A model generated the notes under the pieces. That model saw nothing but the letters and a program-made list of their open reading frames with translations. It did not search any database and had not been told where the DNA came from. Below, piece after piece: positions 8,666-17,557 of a stretch of DNA of 60,925 bases (positions within the stretch are counted from its first letter, which is position 1; every line of letters begins with the position of its first letter). A program made the translations under genes and the position numbers. The stretch is from Clostridiales bacterium Firm_16 (lineage in GTDB: Bacteria > Bacillota > Clostridia > Saccharofermentanales > Saccharofermentanaceae), in the NCBI GenBank assembly GCA_001604185.1, contig LVAV01000100.1:1-60925 (forward strand), in the 5' to 3' direction.

Positions 8666-9711
8666 CATTACAAGATTATCTGAAAACGAAGACCGCCCAG
8701 CTGCTGGACGCCTCGGTGGACGAACCGGAGAACGAGGCCCGGCTGCTTGTGGAGACGATTTCCGGAAGGAATCGCGCGGAGCTTCGTTTTTCTTTATCCC
8801 GAGAAATGAATGAGGCATTTTCGGAAGCGGAGCAGGAGGCGCTGGAGAAGGCATTTCAGCGGCGCTGTGCCCATGAGCCTCTCGCATACATCGCGGGTCA
8901 TGCGCCTTTCTATGATCTGGAATTTGAAGTGGGACCGGGAGTCCTGATCCCGCGTTTCGATACGGAGATCCTGGTGGAGGCCGCCATGGCGGCCCTGGGA
9001 ATGGCGGAGCCGTTCTCCACGGTGCCGAAGGAGATTCCTCAGGTGAAGAGCGCGGAGCCGGTGGCGGGCGAGGGCTACGCGCCAGGCGGCCGGAAGGCCG
9101 ACGACGCGCCGGTGAAAGCCAATGCGGCCGACAACGTGCCGGTGATCTACGATCTTTGCACCGGGTCCGGATGTATCGGGATCACGGTGGCGCATCTTCT
9201 CGCGAAGCGGGGAGTGCGCTGTGAACTGTACATGACGGAGATCTCGGAAGAGGCGGCGGAATACGCACGAAAGAACGCTCAGCGAATACTGGGTGCGAGC
9301 GGGACGTGGCCGGAGACCGGAGATACGGCCACGGTGCGCGAGGAGATCTCGGTTGCGTGGCGTGTGGATGTGGCGGATCTGTGGCCGAAGGCCGCGCCGG
9401 CGCCGGCGGACCTGATCTTGTCGAACCCGCCTTATATTGCGCAGGAAGAGATGGCGGAGCTGGAGCCGGAAGTGCGGGAGCATGAGCCGGCGGGGGCACT
9501 GACCGACGGAACGGACGGGCTTACGCTTTACCGGCGCATGCTGGAAGGAATCAGGGATCACCTGAAGATCGGCGGCGTCCTGGCAGTAGAACACGGATAC
9601 GAACAGAAAGAACCCGTGAAGCTGATTTTCGAAACAGAATTAAAAGACGTGATATGCGTTCGCGACCTGGGGGGCAACGACCGAGTGACCCTGGGACGAC
9701 GCGGACAATAA
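8662..9711 (+). CDS. prmC: Peptide chain release factor N(5)-glutamine methyltransferase
   Basis: S-adenosylmethionine-dependent enzyme that methylates the glutamine of the GGQ motif in release factors. The N-terminal helical substrate domain ends with PLAYIAGHAPFYDLEFEV and VLIPRFDTE. The SAM motif DLCTGSGCIGI and catalytic NPPY (N at about residue 255) follow. The length is 349 residues against a usual 280-290. The excess is an insertion at about residues 115-150 (GEGYAPGGRKADDAPVK region) between the two domains. The GTG start is embedded in the stop of the previous gene, indicating translational coupling. Its substrate gene prfA lies at 31.2 kb. Confidence 0.96.
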   Translation: MTLQDYLKTKTAQLLDASVDEPENEARLLVETISGRNRAELRFSLSREMNEAFSEAEQEALEKAFQRRCAHEPLAYIAGHAPFYDLEFEVGPGVLIPRFDTEILVEAAMAALGMAEPFSTVPKEIPQVKSAEPVAGEGYAPGGRKADDAPVKANAADNVPVIYDLCTGSGCIGITVAHLLAKRGVRCELYMTEISEEAAEYARKNAQRILGASGTWPETGDTATVREEISVAWRVDVADLWPKAAPAPADLILSNPPYIAQEEMAELEPEVREHEPAGALTDGTDGLTLYRRMLEGIRDHLKIGGVLAVEHGYEQKEPVKLIFETELKDVICVRDLGGNDRVTLGRRGQ

Positions 9712-9729
9712 GACTTAAGGAGGCAGACC

Positions 9730-9945
9730 ATGGGCGGACAGTTTTTCCTATATCCCTACGAAGAGGGACAGATCGTGACCATGAAGAAGAACCATCCCTG
9801 CGGCGGGAAGACCTGGAAACTTCTTCGCGTGGGCGCGGAGGTCCTGATGGCCTGCGAGACCTGCGGACACAAGATGAGTCTGAAGCGTGCCGCACTGGAG
9901 AAGGCCACTGTGAAGGTGGAGAGCCCGGAAGGCAGCGCGGAATAA
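9730..9945 (+). CDS. DUF951 domain-containing small protein
   Basis: A 71-residue protein with the DUF951 pattern: EGQIVTMKKNHPCGGKTWKLLRVG followed by CETCGHKM. The Cys of HPCGG plus CETC suggests a small metal-binding or SH3-like fold. Function is unknown; relatives are common in Clostridia. TAAGGAGG at 9715-9722 is a strong ribosome binding site. The gene lies 18 bp after prmC and probably ends this operon, since the next gene is convergent. Confidence 0.88.
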   Translation: MGGQFFLYPYEEGQIVTMKKNHPCGGKTWKLLRVGAEVLMACETCGHKMSLKRAALEKATVKVESPEGSAE

Positions 9946-9987
9946 CATGGCCGGCCTATTTGGGGCCGGATCAGAAGGCAGCGCAGG

Positions 9988-11382
9988 TCACGCCTGCTCG
10001 TAGCGGACTTCGAATCTTCGGCCGTCGACGTCTTCGAAAATATACGCACGCAGACTGAAATCTGTTTTAGAGAGTTCCTGGACGATGGTGACGCCTTCGG
10101 CCATCATCTCGGCCTGAAGGATCTCGGGCTCGTCGGTGCGGAGGTAGCCGTCCAGACCCTCGCCGTATAGTTCACGGACAGGAAGGACCTTTCTGCCTGG
10201 CAGTTCCACGAAAGTCAGACGAATCTTGTCACGGCATGCGATGGCGATATTTCGTCCTTCCACATCCTGATCGTGGAAGATCTTGCAGCGAAGGATATCC
10301 TCGTACCAGGTGGTGGTGGCCAGCAGGTTGCCGGTATAGTACACGGGCATCACGGACTTGATCAGCTCCAGGCCCTGGGTATCCGCATTCTTCAGAGAGA
10401 AACCGATGGCCGGGCTGCCGAAACCGTCGCCCAGTTCGGACATGGTGGAGAACAGCTTGCAGCGCTCCAGCAACTGCTCGGCGCTCTCGTTCTTACCGAT
10501 CTCCGATGTACTGAAAAGAAGATTGGAGAATTCTTCCAGGGCCGCCACGCGGGTGAAGAGCTCCAGCAGAGCTTCCTCTTCCTCGGGGAAAGTCATCAGC
10601 ACGCGGTAACCGTTCAGGAATTCATTTAACTCGTCTGTATGCGGCTTGTCGCCGAAATGTCTGGCGATGGCACGGGTAAAGCAGGCCAGATCCTGTGCGA
10701 AAAAGAAGGGGTGCACGTGTTCGAAATGGGTGAAGTAGATCTTCTGCTCCGTTTCGTCGTAGCGGATATCCGACAGCGTCGGAAGACCCAGGATATAACC
10801 CAGCGATTCCAGCGGGGCCGGTGCGGCTGTGAGAACGTGGTGCAGGAATTCTCTTTCTCCCTCGGCACGGCTGTCACCGCCGCCTTTCTCGATATTTCTG
10901 GAGATCTGTGCAAATGCTGTCTCAATGGCATCCGAAGCGCTCTTATCGGTGGGGATCAGATCCTCCTCGACGGAGACCTTATGCAGCTGTCCCAGCGCTT
11001 CGCCCAGCTTGGCAAGAGGCATCTTCTCACATTCCGTGATCTGCGGGAAAGGACAGTTCTTGATCAGGACATAAAGATGGTTGCCGTCACGAAGATAAAG
11101 TTTCCCTTCCGAAGTGGAGATATATTCCTCCACACCGATGCCGTTTTCTTTCCATTTCGTTACAATTTTGACCTGGTCCTTCAGAATATTCTGGTTTCGG
11201 GGAGTGGCCAGCGTATATCGAAGCTGATAGGAGACGTCTCCCTGCTTCATGCGAATGTGCAGAAAACCCTGGTCATAATGGGATGTGCCTGAAATCTCGG
11301 CATCCTTCGGGTTAATGCCCCATTTGGAAAGAAGTGACAAAGCCTCTTCGGGATTATTTAAAATATTGGCGCGTGTCTGCAT
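9988..11382 (-). CDS. Kinase-fold-like protein fused to a VOC/glyoxalase-like domain
   Basis: A 464-residue soluble protein. Residues about 10-330 resemble the CotS/aminoglycoside phosphotransferase fold by layout: a small-lobe-like segment, an HKVSVE helix region, then a segment ending IYFTHFEHVHPFFFAQDLACF where such kinases carry the catalytic loop and metal site. The usual HGD and DFE signatures are not visible, so it is probably a pseudokinase. From about residue 337 (GLELIKSVMPVYYTGNLLATTTWYEDIL) the pattern resembles a VOC superfamily module. The gene is alone on the minus strand, with an extended -10 upstream. Domain calls are tentative; the ORF itself is secure. Confidence 0.55.
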   Translation of the reverse strand: MQTRANILNNPEEALSLLSKWGINPKDAEISGTSHYDQGFLHIRMKQGDVSYQLRYTLATPRNQNILKDQVKIVTKWKENGIGVEEYISTSEGKLYLRDGNHLYVLIKNCPFPQITECEKMPLAKLGEALGQLHKVSVEEDLIPTDKSASDAIETAFAQISRNIEKGGGDSRAEGEREFLHHVLTAAPAPLESLGYILGLPTLSDIRYDETEQKIYFTHFEHVHPFFFAQDLACFTRAIARHFGDKPHTDELNEFLNGYRVLMTFPEEEEALLELFTRVAALEEFSNLLFSTSEIGKNESAEQLLERCKLFSTMSELGDGFGSPAIGFSLKNADTQGLELIKSVMPVYYTGNLLATTTWYEDILRCKIFHDQDVEGRNIAIACRDKIRLTFVELPGRKVLPVRELYGEGLDGYLRTDEPEILQAEMMAEGVTIVQELSKTDFSLRAYIFEDVDGRRFEVRYEQA

Positions 11383-11416
11383 AAAGGCCCCTCCTGTTCT
11401 GAGCTGGACTGGTTAC

Positions 11417-11425
11417 AGTATAGCA
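11417..11425 (-). promoter_or_regulatory. Possible extended -10 element for the kinase-like/VOC gene
   Basis: On the minus strand TGCTATACT occurs about 35 bp before the ATG. No good -35 is present, which fits an extended -10 promoter. Confidence 0.4.
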
Positions 11426-11552
11426 TGAAAGTGGCGAAAAACACCGTTTTATGCAATAATTTCGTAACCATTAAATTTCTTATATTTGCTACAATACATT
11501 GACGGTTATATATCTGTCATTGGGGTAAGAAAGATATAAAGGGAGAACGCTT

Positions 11553-14129
11553 ATGAACCTGATTTGCCGACAGTCCTGCCGGCTGCTATATCGCGACAAA
11601 AGCCGCGCTACAAGGAGAGGGAATCTCGTCCGGTTGTTCGGGGCCGCTCTGGCTACGATCATGCTGGGATCCGGGATGGCTACCGCACTGGCCGGTTCGA
11701 AGGTATTGCGGGCCGAGACCGAAGACGACCAGGTCTTTACCGTAGATGAAGATTATTCCTATAACGCGACGATCTATATCGAGAAAGCGGGCGAATATGT
11801 GAATGTCCGCAATGTCGCCGGCACCAAGAACAGCTATGTCATCGCCCAGCTTTTTCGTGGGACACGTGTGCATATCAGCAAGTATGAGACACTGAAAGAC
11901 GATCCCAGCGGATACGATGAGTGGGCGGAGATCTATTTCAACTATAACGGAGAGAAGGTCCAGGGCCACATCGTGGCCAAAAACCTTGTAGAGGATATTA
12001 CTTCTTCCGCGGCTTTCGAAAAGAAGATCAAGGATTTCCCGGAGAGCTATAAGCCCTATCTGCGGCAGCTGCATGCGAAGCATCCGAAGTGGGAATTCCA
12101 GATCCTGACGCCTTCGGCGGACTGGGAAACGGTCATGGAAAGAGAGACGGAACTGGGCAACAGTGCCGTCGGTCCGTGGGTGCCGGATACCTGGAAGTCT
12201 CATGAGCCCGGTGCCTACGATCCGAGGACCGGTGAGTACCATGTCATCGACAGCGGCGGATGGGTCAATGCGGCAAGAGAAGTAGTGGAATACTATGTCG
12301 ATCCGCGTAACATGCTTTTCGAATCGCAGATCTTCCAGTTCCTGGATCTGGGATATAACCCGGATATCCAGACCAAGGAAGCGGTGCAGAGCATCATTAA
12401 GAATACCTTCATGGCCAGAACCGATGTTGACCACGACGAAGAGCTGGTCAAGCACGAAGATGCCCTGATGGATGCGGCACAGGTGTCGGGGATCAGCCCG
12501 GTATATCTGGCTTCCAAGATCCTGCAGGAAGTAGGTGTGGACGGAAGTGATTCTGTTTTCGGCACAGGACATAACGGACAATTTGTCGGCTACTATAACT
12601 ACTATAATATCGGCGCCTATGCGGCGGACGGTTACGATGCCGTGGGTCGTGGACTGTGGTTCGCAAGTCAGGATGACGGCGAGAACGAGCTGTACATGCG
12701 TCCCTGGGCCAGCCGGTATAACGCGATCCTGGGCGGTGCCATGTGGCAGGCGAGAAACTACTACATGATCGGCCAGAACAGCCTTTATCTCATGAAGTTC
12801 AACGTGGCGCCGGAGGATGCGTCCAAGGTGGGTTACCATCAGTACATGACCAATGTCCAGGCGCTGGAAAACGAATCGTATCGTATGTATAAGGCATATG
12901 CGAATCTGAACAAGCTGGGTCAGAAACTGGTGTTCAAGATCCCGGTGTTCGAAGGTATGCCGGAAGAGGTCTGTGCACTTCCTGCCACCATCGGTCCGAA
13001 CGAATATATCCGTCAGCTTTATAAGGATATGACCGGAAAGGATGTACCGAGCCAGAGTCTGCACGCATGGTCCCAGAAGATCATGAACGATCCGCTTGCG
13101 GCGTACCAGTACGCGTACGAAGTCGCATACCTGCCGCAAGTTCTTTTCGAGCAGTTGAATGACGAAGACTTTATCACAAGAGTCTATAACGCCATCATGG
13201 ATACCAAGATCACCAAGAAGCGTCTGAGTGCTTACCTCACGGAGTTCGAGGAGGGGCTGACGCGGTCGGATTTCGTGGCGCGTCTGATCAATACCAAGGG
13301 ATTCCGGTTGAGGCTGTTCAAGTATGGTATCAAGGAGCAGACTTTCCGTCGGACAGCGGCCCAGAAGGCTTACGACAACGATGCCAAGTTTATCCTGAGG
13401 CTGTATGCCAAGGCTTATAAGCGTGACGCGGAGTATGAGGGCTTCGAGTACTGGGTACTGAAGTTCAGGAACGATTCGTCTACGACCTATTCGGAGCTGG
13501 TGGAATTCTTCGCGCTGTCCAAGGAGGCGACGGATGTTGCCAAGAACTATGGTGCCTACGTCAAGATGCTTTACCGGGCGATCTATGACCGTGAGGCGGA
13601 CGGGGACGGATATAACTACTGGAAGACCTTGATGGATTTCGGTGTGTCTCGTGAAGAGGTGCTGGAAGGATTCCTGGGTTCTCAGGAGTTCGAGGACCTC
13701 TGTAAGAGCTACGGCGGCAAGAAGGGTAAGTATAAGTCTCCGAAGCATGCGGGACTGGATATGTCCATGGATGTGCAGGGTGTCTCGCGTTTCGTCATGC
13801 GTATGTATGACGTGGTGCTGGGCCGTGATTATGAGTACGACGGTTATTCTTACTGGGGCAGAAATATCTGCCGTCATAAGTTTGGCGGTTCGGATATGGC
13901 GACGTTCTTCATCTTCAGTGATGAGTATCTGGCAAAAGATACGACGAACGAGCAGTATGTCAGAATGCTGTATCAGGCGATCATGGGCCGTGATCCGGAG
14001 CTGGATGGTCTGACCTTCTGGGTAACGCAGCTGGCGAACGGCGAGCAGACGCGCAAAACTTTGCTGAATCAGTTTATCGATTCGCAGGAGTATTCTGACA
14101 TCTGTGAGCAGTATGGTATGGAGAAGTGA
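11553..14129 (+). CDS. Secreted glucosaminidase with SH3-like and DUF4214 domains
   Basis: An 858-residue exported wall hydrolase. A basic N-terminus and hydrophobic segment (about residues 28-50) form the signal peptide. An SH3b-like domain spans about residues 75-146 (EYVNVRNVAGT...). A LytD/GH73-like N-acetylglucosaminidase domain spans about 170-470, with LASKILQEVGVDG placing the likely catalytic Glu near residue 326, and the typical YYNYYNIGAY and AMWQARNYY segments. Several DUF4214 units fill about 540-858 (repeated NYW, YDREADGDGYNYW-type motifs). It would cleave the glycan strand of peptidoglycan. The same DUF4214 module ends the amidase and the LRR proteins in this window. The stop overlaps pepT. 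Confidence 0.88.
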   Translation: MNLICRQSCRLLYRDKSRATRRGNLVRLFGAALATIMLGSGMATALAGSKVLRAETEDDQVFTVDEDYSYNATIYIEKAGEYVNVRNVAGTKNSYVIAQLFRGTRVHISKYETLKDDPSGYDEWAEIYFNYNGEKVQGHIVAKNLVEDITSSAAFEKKIKDFPESYKPYLRQLHAKHPKWEFQILTPSADWETVMERETELGNSAVGPWVPDTWKSHEPGAYDPRTGEYHVIDSGGWVNAAREVVEYYVDPRNMLFESQIFQFLDLGYNPDIQTKEAVQSIIKNTFMARTDVDHDEELVKHEDALMDAAQVSGISPVYLASKILQEVGVDGSDSVFGTGHNGQFVGYYNYYNIGAYAADGYDAVGRGLWFASQDDGENELYMRPWASRYNAILGGAMWQARNYYMIGQNSLYLMKFNVAPEDASKVGYHQYMTNVQALENESYRMYKAYANLNKLGQKLVFKIPVFEGMPEEVCALPATIGPNEYIRQLYKDMTGKDVPSQSLHAWSQKIMNDPLAAYQYAYEVAYLPQVLFEQLNDEDFITRVYNAIMDTKITKKRLSAYLTEFEEGLTRSDFVARLINTKGFRLRLFKYGIKEQTFRRTAAQKAYDNDAKFILRLYAKAYKRDAEYEGFEYWVLKFRNDSSTTYSELVEFFALSKEATDVAKNYGAYVKMLYRAIYDREADGDGYNYWKTLMDFGVSREEVLEGFLGSQEFEDLCKSYGGKKGKYKSPKHAGLDMSMDVQGVSRFVMRMYDVVLGRDYEYDGYSYWGRNICRHKFGGSDMATFFIFSDEYLAKDTTNEQYVRMLYQAIMGRDPELDGLTFWVTQLANGEQTRKTLLNQFIDSQEYSDICEQYGMEK

Positions 14130-14137
14130 TGCATCGC

Positions 14138-15421
14138 ATGGATCTGCAAGGATTAGTCACGGAAAAGTTTCTTCGATATGTTTCAGTTAACACGCGTTCA
14201 GATGAATCTTCGGGGACGCACCCGAGCAGTGTGTGTCAGTTCGACCTGGCGCGGATCCTGGTGAGGGAACTGCAGGATCTAGGCGCAGACGAGGTCTTCT
14301 TCGACGAAGAACACTGTTACATCTATAGTAAAATCAAGGCTTCCGGGGTTTCGGACGCGACCGGGGATTCCGGGGGCGCGGAGGCATCCGGATCGGCCGG
14401 GGCATCCGGAGCGGCACTTCCGAAGATCGGTTTTATCGCGCATATGGATACGTCGCCGGAGGCAAGCGGGGAGAATATCCGCCCTCAGGTGATCGCCGAT
14501 TACGATGGCGGGGAGATCCGCCTCTCGGAGGATCGTGTGCTGCGGCCTTCTGAGTTTCCTGAACTTTCAGCCTATGTGGGCCAGACCATAATTACTTCCG
14601 ATGGCACGACGCTTCTGGGTTCTGACGATAAGTCGGGGATCGCGGAGATCATGACCATGGTGGAGTATTTCCTTTCCCATACGGAGATTCCTCACGGGGA
14701 GATCTGCATTGCTTTTACGCCGGACGAAGAGATCGGTGAGGGCACGGAGTTCTTCGATATCGAGCGATTCGGCGCCGACTTCGCCTATACCGTGGACGGC
14801 GGTGAGCTGGGTGAATTATCCTATGAGAATTTCAATGCGGCTTCTGCGAACATCAAGGTCATCGGCAGAAATGTGCATCCGGGAGAGGCTTTCGGGAAGA
14901 TGATCAACGCCTCGCGGCTGGCGATGGAGATCGACAGTTTACTTTCTGCAGACGAGCGTCCGGAGAAGACGCGGGATCGTCAGGGGTTCTACCATCTTAC
15001 GGATATGCAGGGCGATGCGAATGAGGCGTCCATCAAATACATCATCAGAGATCACGATCTAGAGCTTTTCACGAAGAAAAAGGAAACCGTCGCGGAGGTG
15101 TGCCGGGAGGTGCAGGCGCGGTATCCCGGTGCGCGGGTCGAGGCGGAGATCAAGGACAGCTACTACAATATGCTGGAGAAGATCAAGCCGCGTTTCGAGA
15201 TCGTGGAGCGGGCGGCGTCGGCCATGCGTCGTTGTGGCGTGGAGCCGAAGTTCGAGCCGATCCGGGGCGGTACCGATGGCGCGATGCTTTCCTATAAAGG
15301 GCTGCTGTGTCCGAATCTGTGTGCCGGCGGGCACAATTTCCACGGCGTGTATGAATACGTCAGTTGTGAATCCATGGCCAGGATCACGGAGATCCTCATC
15401 GAGATCGCACGAGGCGAGTGA
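14138..15421 (+). CDS. pepT: Peptidase T (tripeptide aminopeptidase, M20 family)
   Basis: A cytoplasmic zinc dipeptidase-fold enzyme that removes the N-terminal residue of tripeptides. Metal and catalytic motifs are present: IAHMDTSPEAS (His, Asp), GTTLLGSDDKSGIAEI (bridging Asp), FTPDEEIGEG (catalytic Glu pair), TVDGGELGE and the C-terminal GGHNFHG. The start is ambiguous: GGAGAAG at 14120-14126 suits ATG 14138, which gives MDLQGLVTEKFL like relatives, while ATG 14129 overlaps the previous stop. A Gly/Ala/Ser-rich insertion near residues 70-95 (SGGAEASGSAGASG) is absent from typical PepT. It is translationally linked to the glucosaminidase gene, an odd pairing. Confidence 0.94.
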   Translation: MDLQGLVTEKFLRYVSVNTRSDESSGTHPSSVCQFDLARILVRELQDLGADEVFFDEEHCYIYSKIKASGVSDATGDSGGAEASGSAGASGAALPKIGFIAHMDTSPEASGENIRPQVIADYDGGEIRLSEDRVLRPSEFPELSAYVGQTIITSDGTTLLGSDDKSGIAEIMTMVEYFLSHTEIPHGEICIAFTPDEEIGEGTEFFDIERFGADFAYTVDGGELGELSYENFNAASANIKVIGRNVHPGEAFGKMINASRLAMEIDSLLSADERPEKTRDRQGFYHLTDMQGDANEASIKYIIRDHDLELFTKKKETVAEVCREVQARYPGARVEAEIKDSYYNMLEKIKPRFEIVERAASAMRRCGVEPKFEPIRGGTDGAMLSYKGLLCPNLCAGGHNFHGVYEYVSCESMARITEILIEIARGE

Positions 15422-15481
15422 GCTGCGCCGAGGGCGTGAGGGAGGACGTGCTTCAAGAGTGTGTCTTGATAATAGAAACGA

Positions 15482-15509
15482 AAACGCCCGCAGAAATGTG
15501 CGGGCGTTT
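15482..15509. terminator. Bidirectional terminator between pepT and the amidase gene
   Basis: A perfect 11-bp stem AAACGCCCGCA/TGCGGGCGTTT with a 6-nt loop, T-rich on both sides. It separates convergent genes. Confidence 0.85.
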
Positions 15510-15534
15510 GTGTACTTGATTGGTTGCGCGTCGG

Positions 15535-17484
15535 TTACGAATTCTTCTCCGCTTTCATCTGATTGCAGAAATCTGCGGCGCCATCACAGATCTTCTTCTG
15601 GTAATCCGGATCGGACAGGAGCCGGTCGTCTTCAGCGTTGGACATGAAGCCCATCTCCAGCAGGAAGGACGGCACGGAAGTGGCCCAGTTCAGACCGCTG
15701 TAGACAGTGGAAGCGTTGCAGCCACGGTAGTTGGAACCGGTGGCGGCGCTCATGGCACGTCCCAGCATATTTCCCCAGCCGACCTGCTTGTCGGCAAGTT
15801 CACCACGACTGCATACAAAAACGCCGATGCCTCGTGCGGAGGAACTGTCGGAGGCGTCGCAGTGGAGGCGCAGGAAAACGTCAGCGTGGTTGTTGACGGC
15901 GATCATGGCGCGCTCGATGTTGGAGATGTTTACGTCGTGGGAGGTGCGGGTCATGATGACCGTGGCGCCCATGGATTCCAGCAGGTCGCGCATCTGCAGA
16001 CCGATCTCCAGAACCACTTCGTATTCCATACGGCCGGTGGCCACGCCCTTCGTGCCGGCGGAAACCTTCGGCTTCATCTCGTCTGACCAAGGGGCCACAG
16101 GCTCCAGTTCGTTGTTGGCATGTCTCTGGTGGCCCGGATCGATAACGATGACCATGCCCGTCAGGTCATACTTGGCACCCGGGGCAGGAGTAGTGGTGGG
16201 CGTCGGTACAGGAGTCGGCTCGGGTGTCGGTTCCGGTGTGGGCTCCGGCATATCCGGGTCGTTCTTCGGATCCAGGCTTCCGCGGTCGATACCATAGGTC
16301 TGGCAAAGACCTGTGAATTCAGGGGATTCGACGAACTCGCACAAAATTCTGTAGCGGGTGTGTTCGCGGATGAAATCCAGCCAGAATTCTTTGCCGCCTT
16401 CTTCCGGTTCGCGGTCCATCACGGTGGTGTACAGGCGGTCGAGGTATTCTTCGTCTGAGAATTTATAATGCAGGAATTCCGGACTGAAGAAGAAGTAATT
16501 TGCAGTGTCGGCTGCAGTATATTCAAGGTTGGTCAGGCCAAGTGCCCAGTAAAGTGCGCCTGCTTCATCCGCATCTCTTCCGAGACACTTGGTGTACATT
16601 CTTTCTGCAAAAGCTCTGGCATTCGAGGATGGTGTGGTGGCTTTGTGATTGGGGGATCCGGATTTGATGCTGAAACTTGCGCAGATGTTGCACCATTCAG
16701 TGGAGTCGATAAATCCGAGGATCGTGTCTTTCAAGCCTTTCTCATTCAGGAACTTGACCCAGAACGCGTAGCCTTCTTCGTCGCCTTCACGGTCGAAGAA
16801 TGTGGCGTAGAGAACTTTGACGTATTCTTCGTCAGACAGGCCGCGGTCTTTGAACTCCGGCGGGTCGATGAGCATGGACACGGCGCAGTCCGCGCCGGTC
16901 GCGCCTTCTTCCTTGACACGCTTCACCCAGAATGCTTTGCCTTCCGGATCGGATTCGCGGTTCAGCGCGATGTTATAAAGTCTTTCTACGAAACCTTCAA
17001 AGCCGGTTTCCTTTTCGCCTTCGTCCGGAGTCGGGGTAGGGGTAGGGGTGAGGGAAGGCTCGCCTGTGGGTTCGCCGGTGGGTTCGCCGGTGGGTTCGCC
17101 GGTAGGCTCGCCCGGAGTGGGGGTGACTGTTGGTGTGGCGGTGGGTTCGCCGGGCTCAGGGGTGGCAGTCGGTTCGCCCTCGGCCAGAGTCGGCGTGGGA
17201 TCTCCCGGGGCAGGTGCGATTGGTGCTTCCGGTGTCGGGGTAGCGCTAGGCTCGCCCTCGGCCGGTGTAGGTGTGGCGGTGGGTTCGCCCGGAACAGGCG
17301 TTGCTGTCGGCTCGCCCGGCTCCTCCGCCTCTCTCGTGAAGTGGGATTCGCTTGTGACATATGAATCCGCACGGAGCAGAGTTTTTGCCGCAGAAGTGCG
17401 AGGCATCAGGCCAAATACACCGAACATCGTCGCGGCGGCCAGCAGACCGGCGACGCCCTTTATTTTTCTAGAAAAACGATTCAT
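15535..17484 (-). CDS. Secreted N-acetylmuramoyl-L-alanine amidase with DUF4214 domains
   Basis: A 649-residue exported hydrolase. A signal peptide covers about residues 1-33. A Pro/Thr/Gly/Glu linker (repeated GEPTATP and GEPT) covers about 60-155. DUF4214 units follow from about residue 161 to 395, then a second PTP-rich linker. The C-terminal Amidase_3 domain runs from about residue 440 to 645: zinc ligands are His 452 in IDPGH, the Glu in MEYEVVLE and the His in RLHCDAS, and the catalytic Glu is in LEMGF. It cleaves the lactyl-amide bond between glycan and stem peptide. DUF4214 here is internal rather than C-terminal. GC-rich tandem codons in the linker (17057-17116) may be slippage-prone. 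Confidence 0.93.
   Translation of the reverse strand: MNRFSRKIKGVAGLLAAATMFGVFGLMPRTSAAKTLLRADSYVTSESHFTREAEEPGEPTATPVPGEPTATPTPAEGEPSATPTPEAPIAPAPGDPTPTLAEGEPTATPEPGEPTATPTVTPTPGEPTGEPTGEPTGEPTGEPSLTPTPTPTPDEGEKETGFEGFVERLYNIALNRESDPEGKAFWVKRVKEEGATGADCAVSMLIDPPEFKDRGLSDEEYVKVLYATFFDREGDEEGYAFWVKFLNEKGLKDTILGFIDSTEWCNICASFSIKSGSPNHKATTPSSNARAFAERMYTKCLGRDADEAGALYWALGLTNLEYTAADTANYFFFSPEFLHYKFSDEEYLDRLYTTVMDREPEEGGKEFWLDFIREHTRYRILCEFVESPEFTGLCQTYGIDRGSLDPKNDPDMPEPTPEPTPEPTPVPTPTTTPAPGAKYDLTGMVIVIDPGHQRHANNELEPVAPWSDEMKPKVSAGTKGVATGRMEYEVVLEIGLQMRDLLESMGATVIMTRTSHDVNISNIERAMIAVNNHADVFLRLHCDASDSSSARGIGVFVCSRGELADKQVGWGNMLGRAMSAATGSNYRGCNASTVYSGLNWATSVPSFLLEMGFMSNAEDDRLLSDPDYQKKICDGAADFCNQMKAEKNS
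17057..17116. repeat. 12-bp tandem repeat encoding GEPT in the amidase linker
   Basis: Five consecutive 12-bp units close to GGTTCGCCGGTG; units 2 and 3 are identical and unit 4 differs by one base. Each unit encodes Gly-Glu-Pro-Thr on the minus strand, so copy-number changes stay in frame. Confidence 0.85.
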
Positions 17485-17557
17485 TTTCTGATTTCCATCC
17501 TCATGATATTATGGGAATCATTGTATGCCTTTTTCGGAACGGTGGCAACGACGGCAC

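Noticed and set aside
11586..13877. 763-codon antisense ORF over the glucosaminidase gene
   Set aside because: The plus strand encodes recognisable SH3, glucosaminidase and DUF4214 domains. The antisense frame shows no known domain and arises from codon bias.
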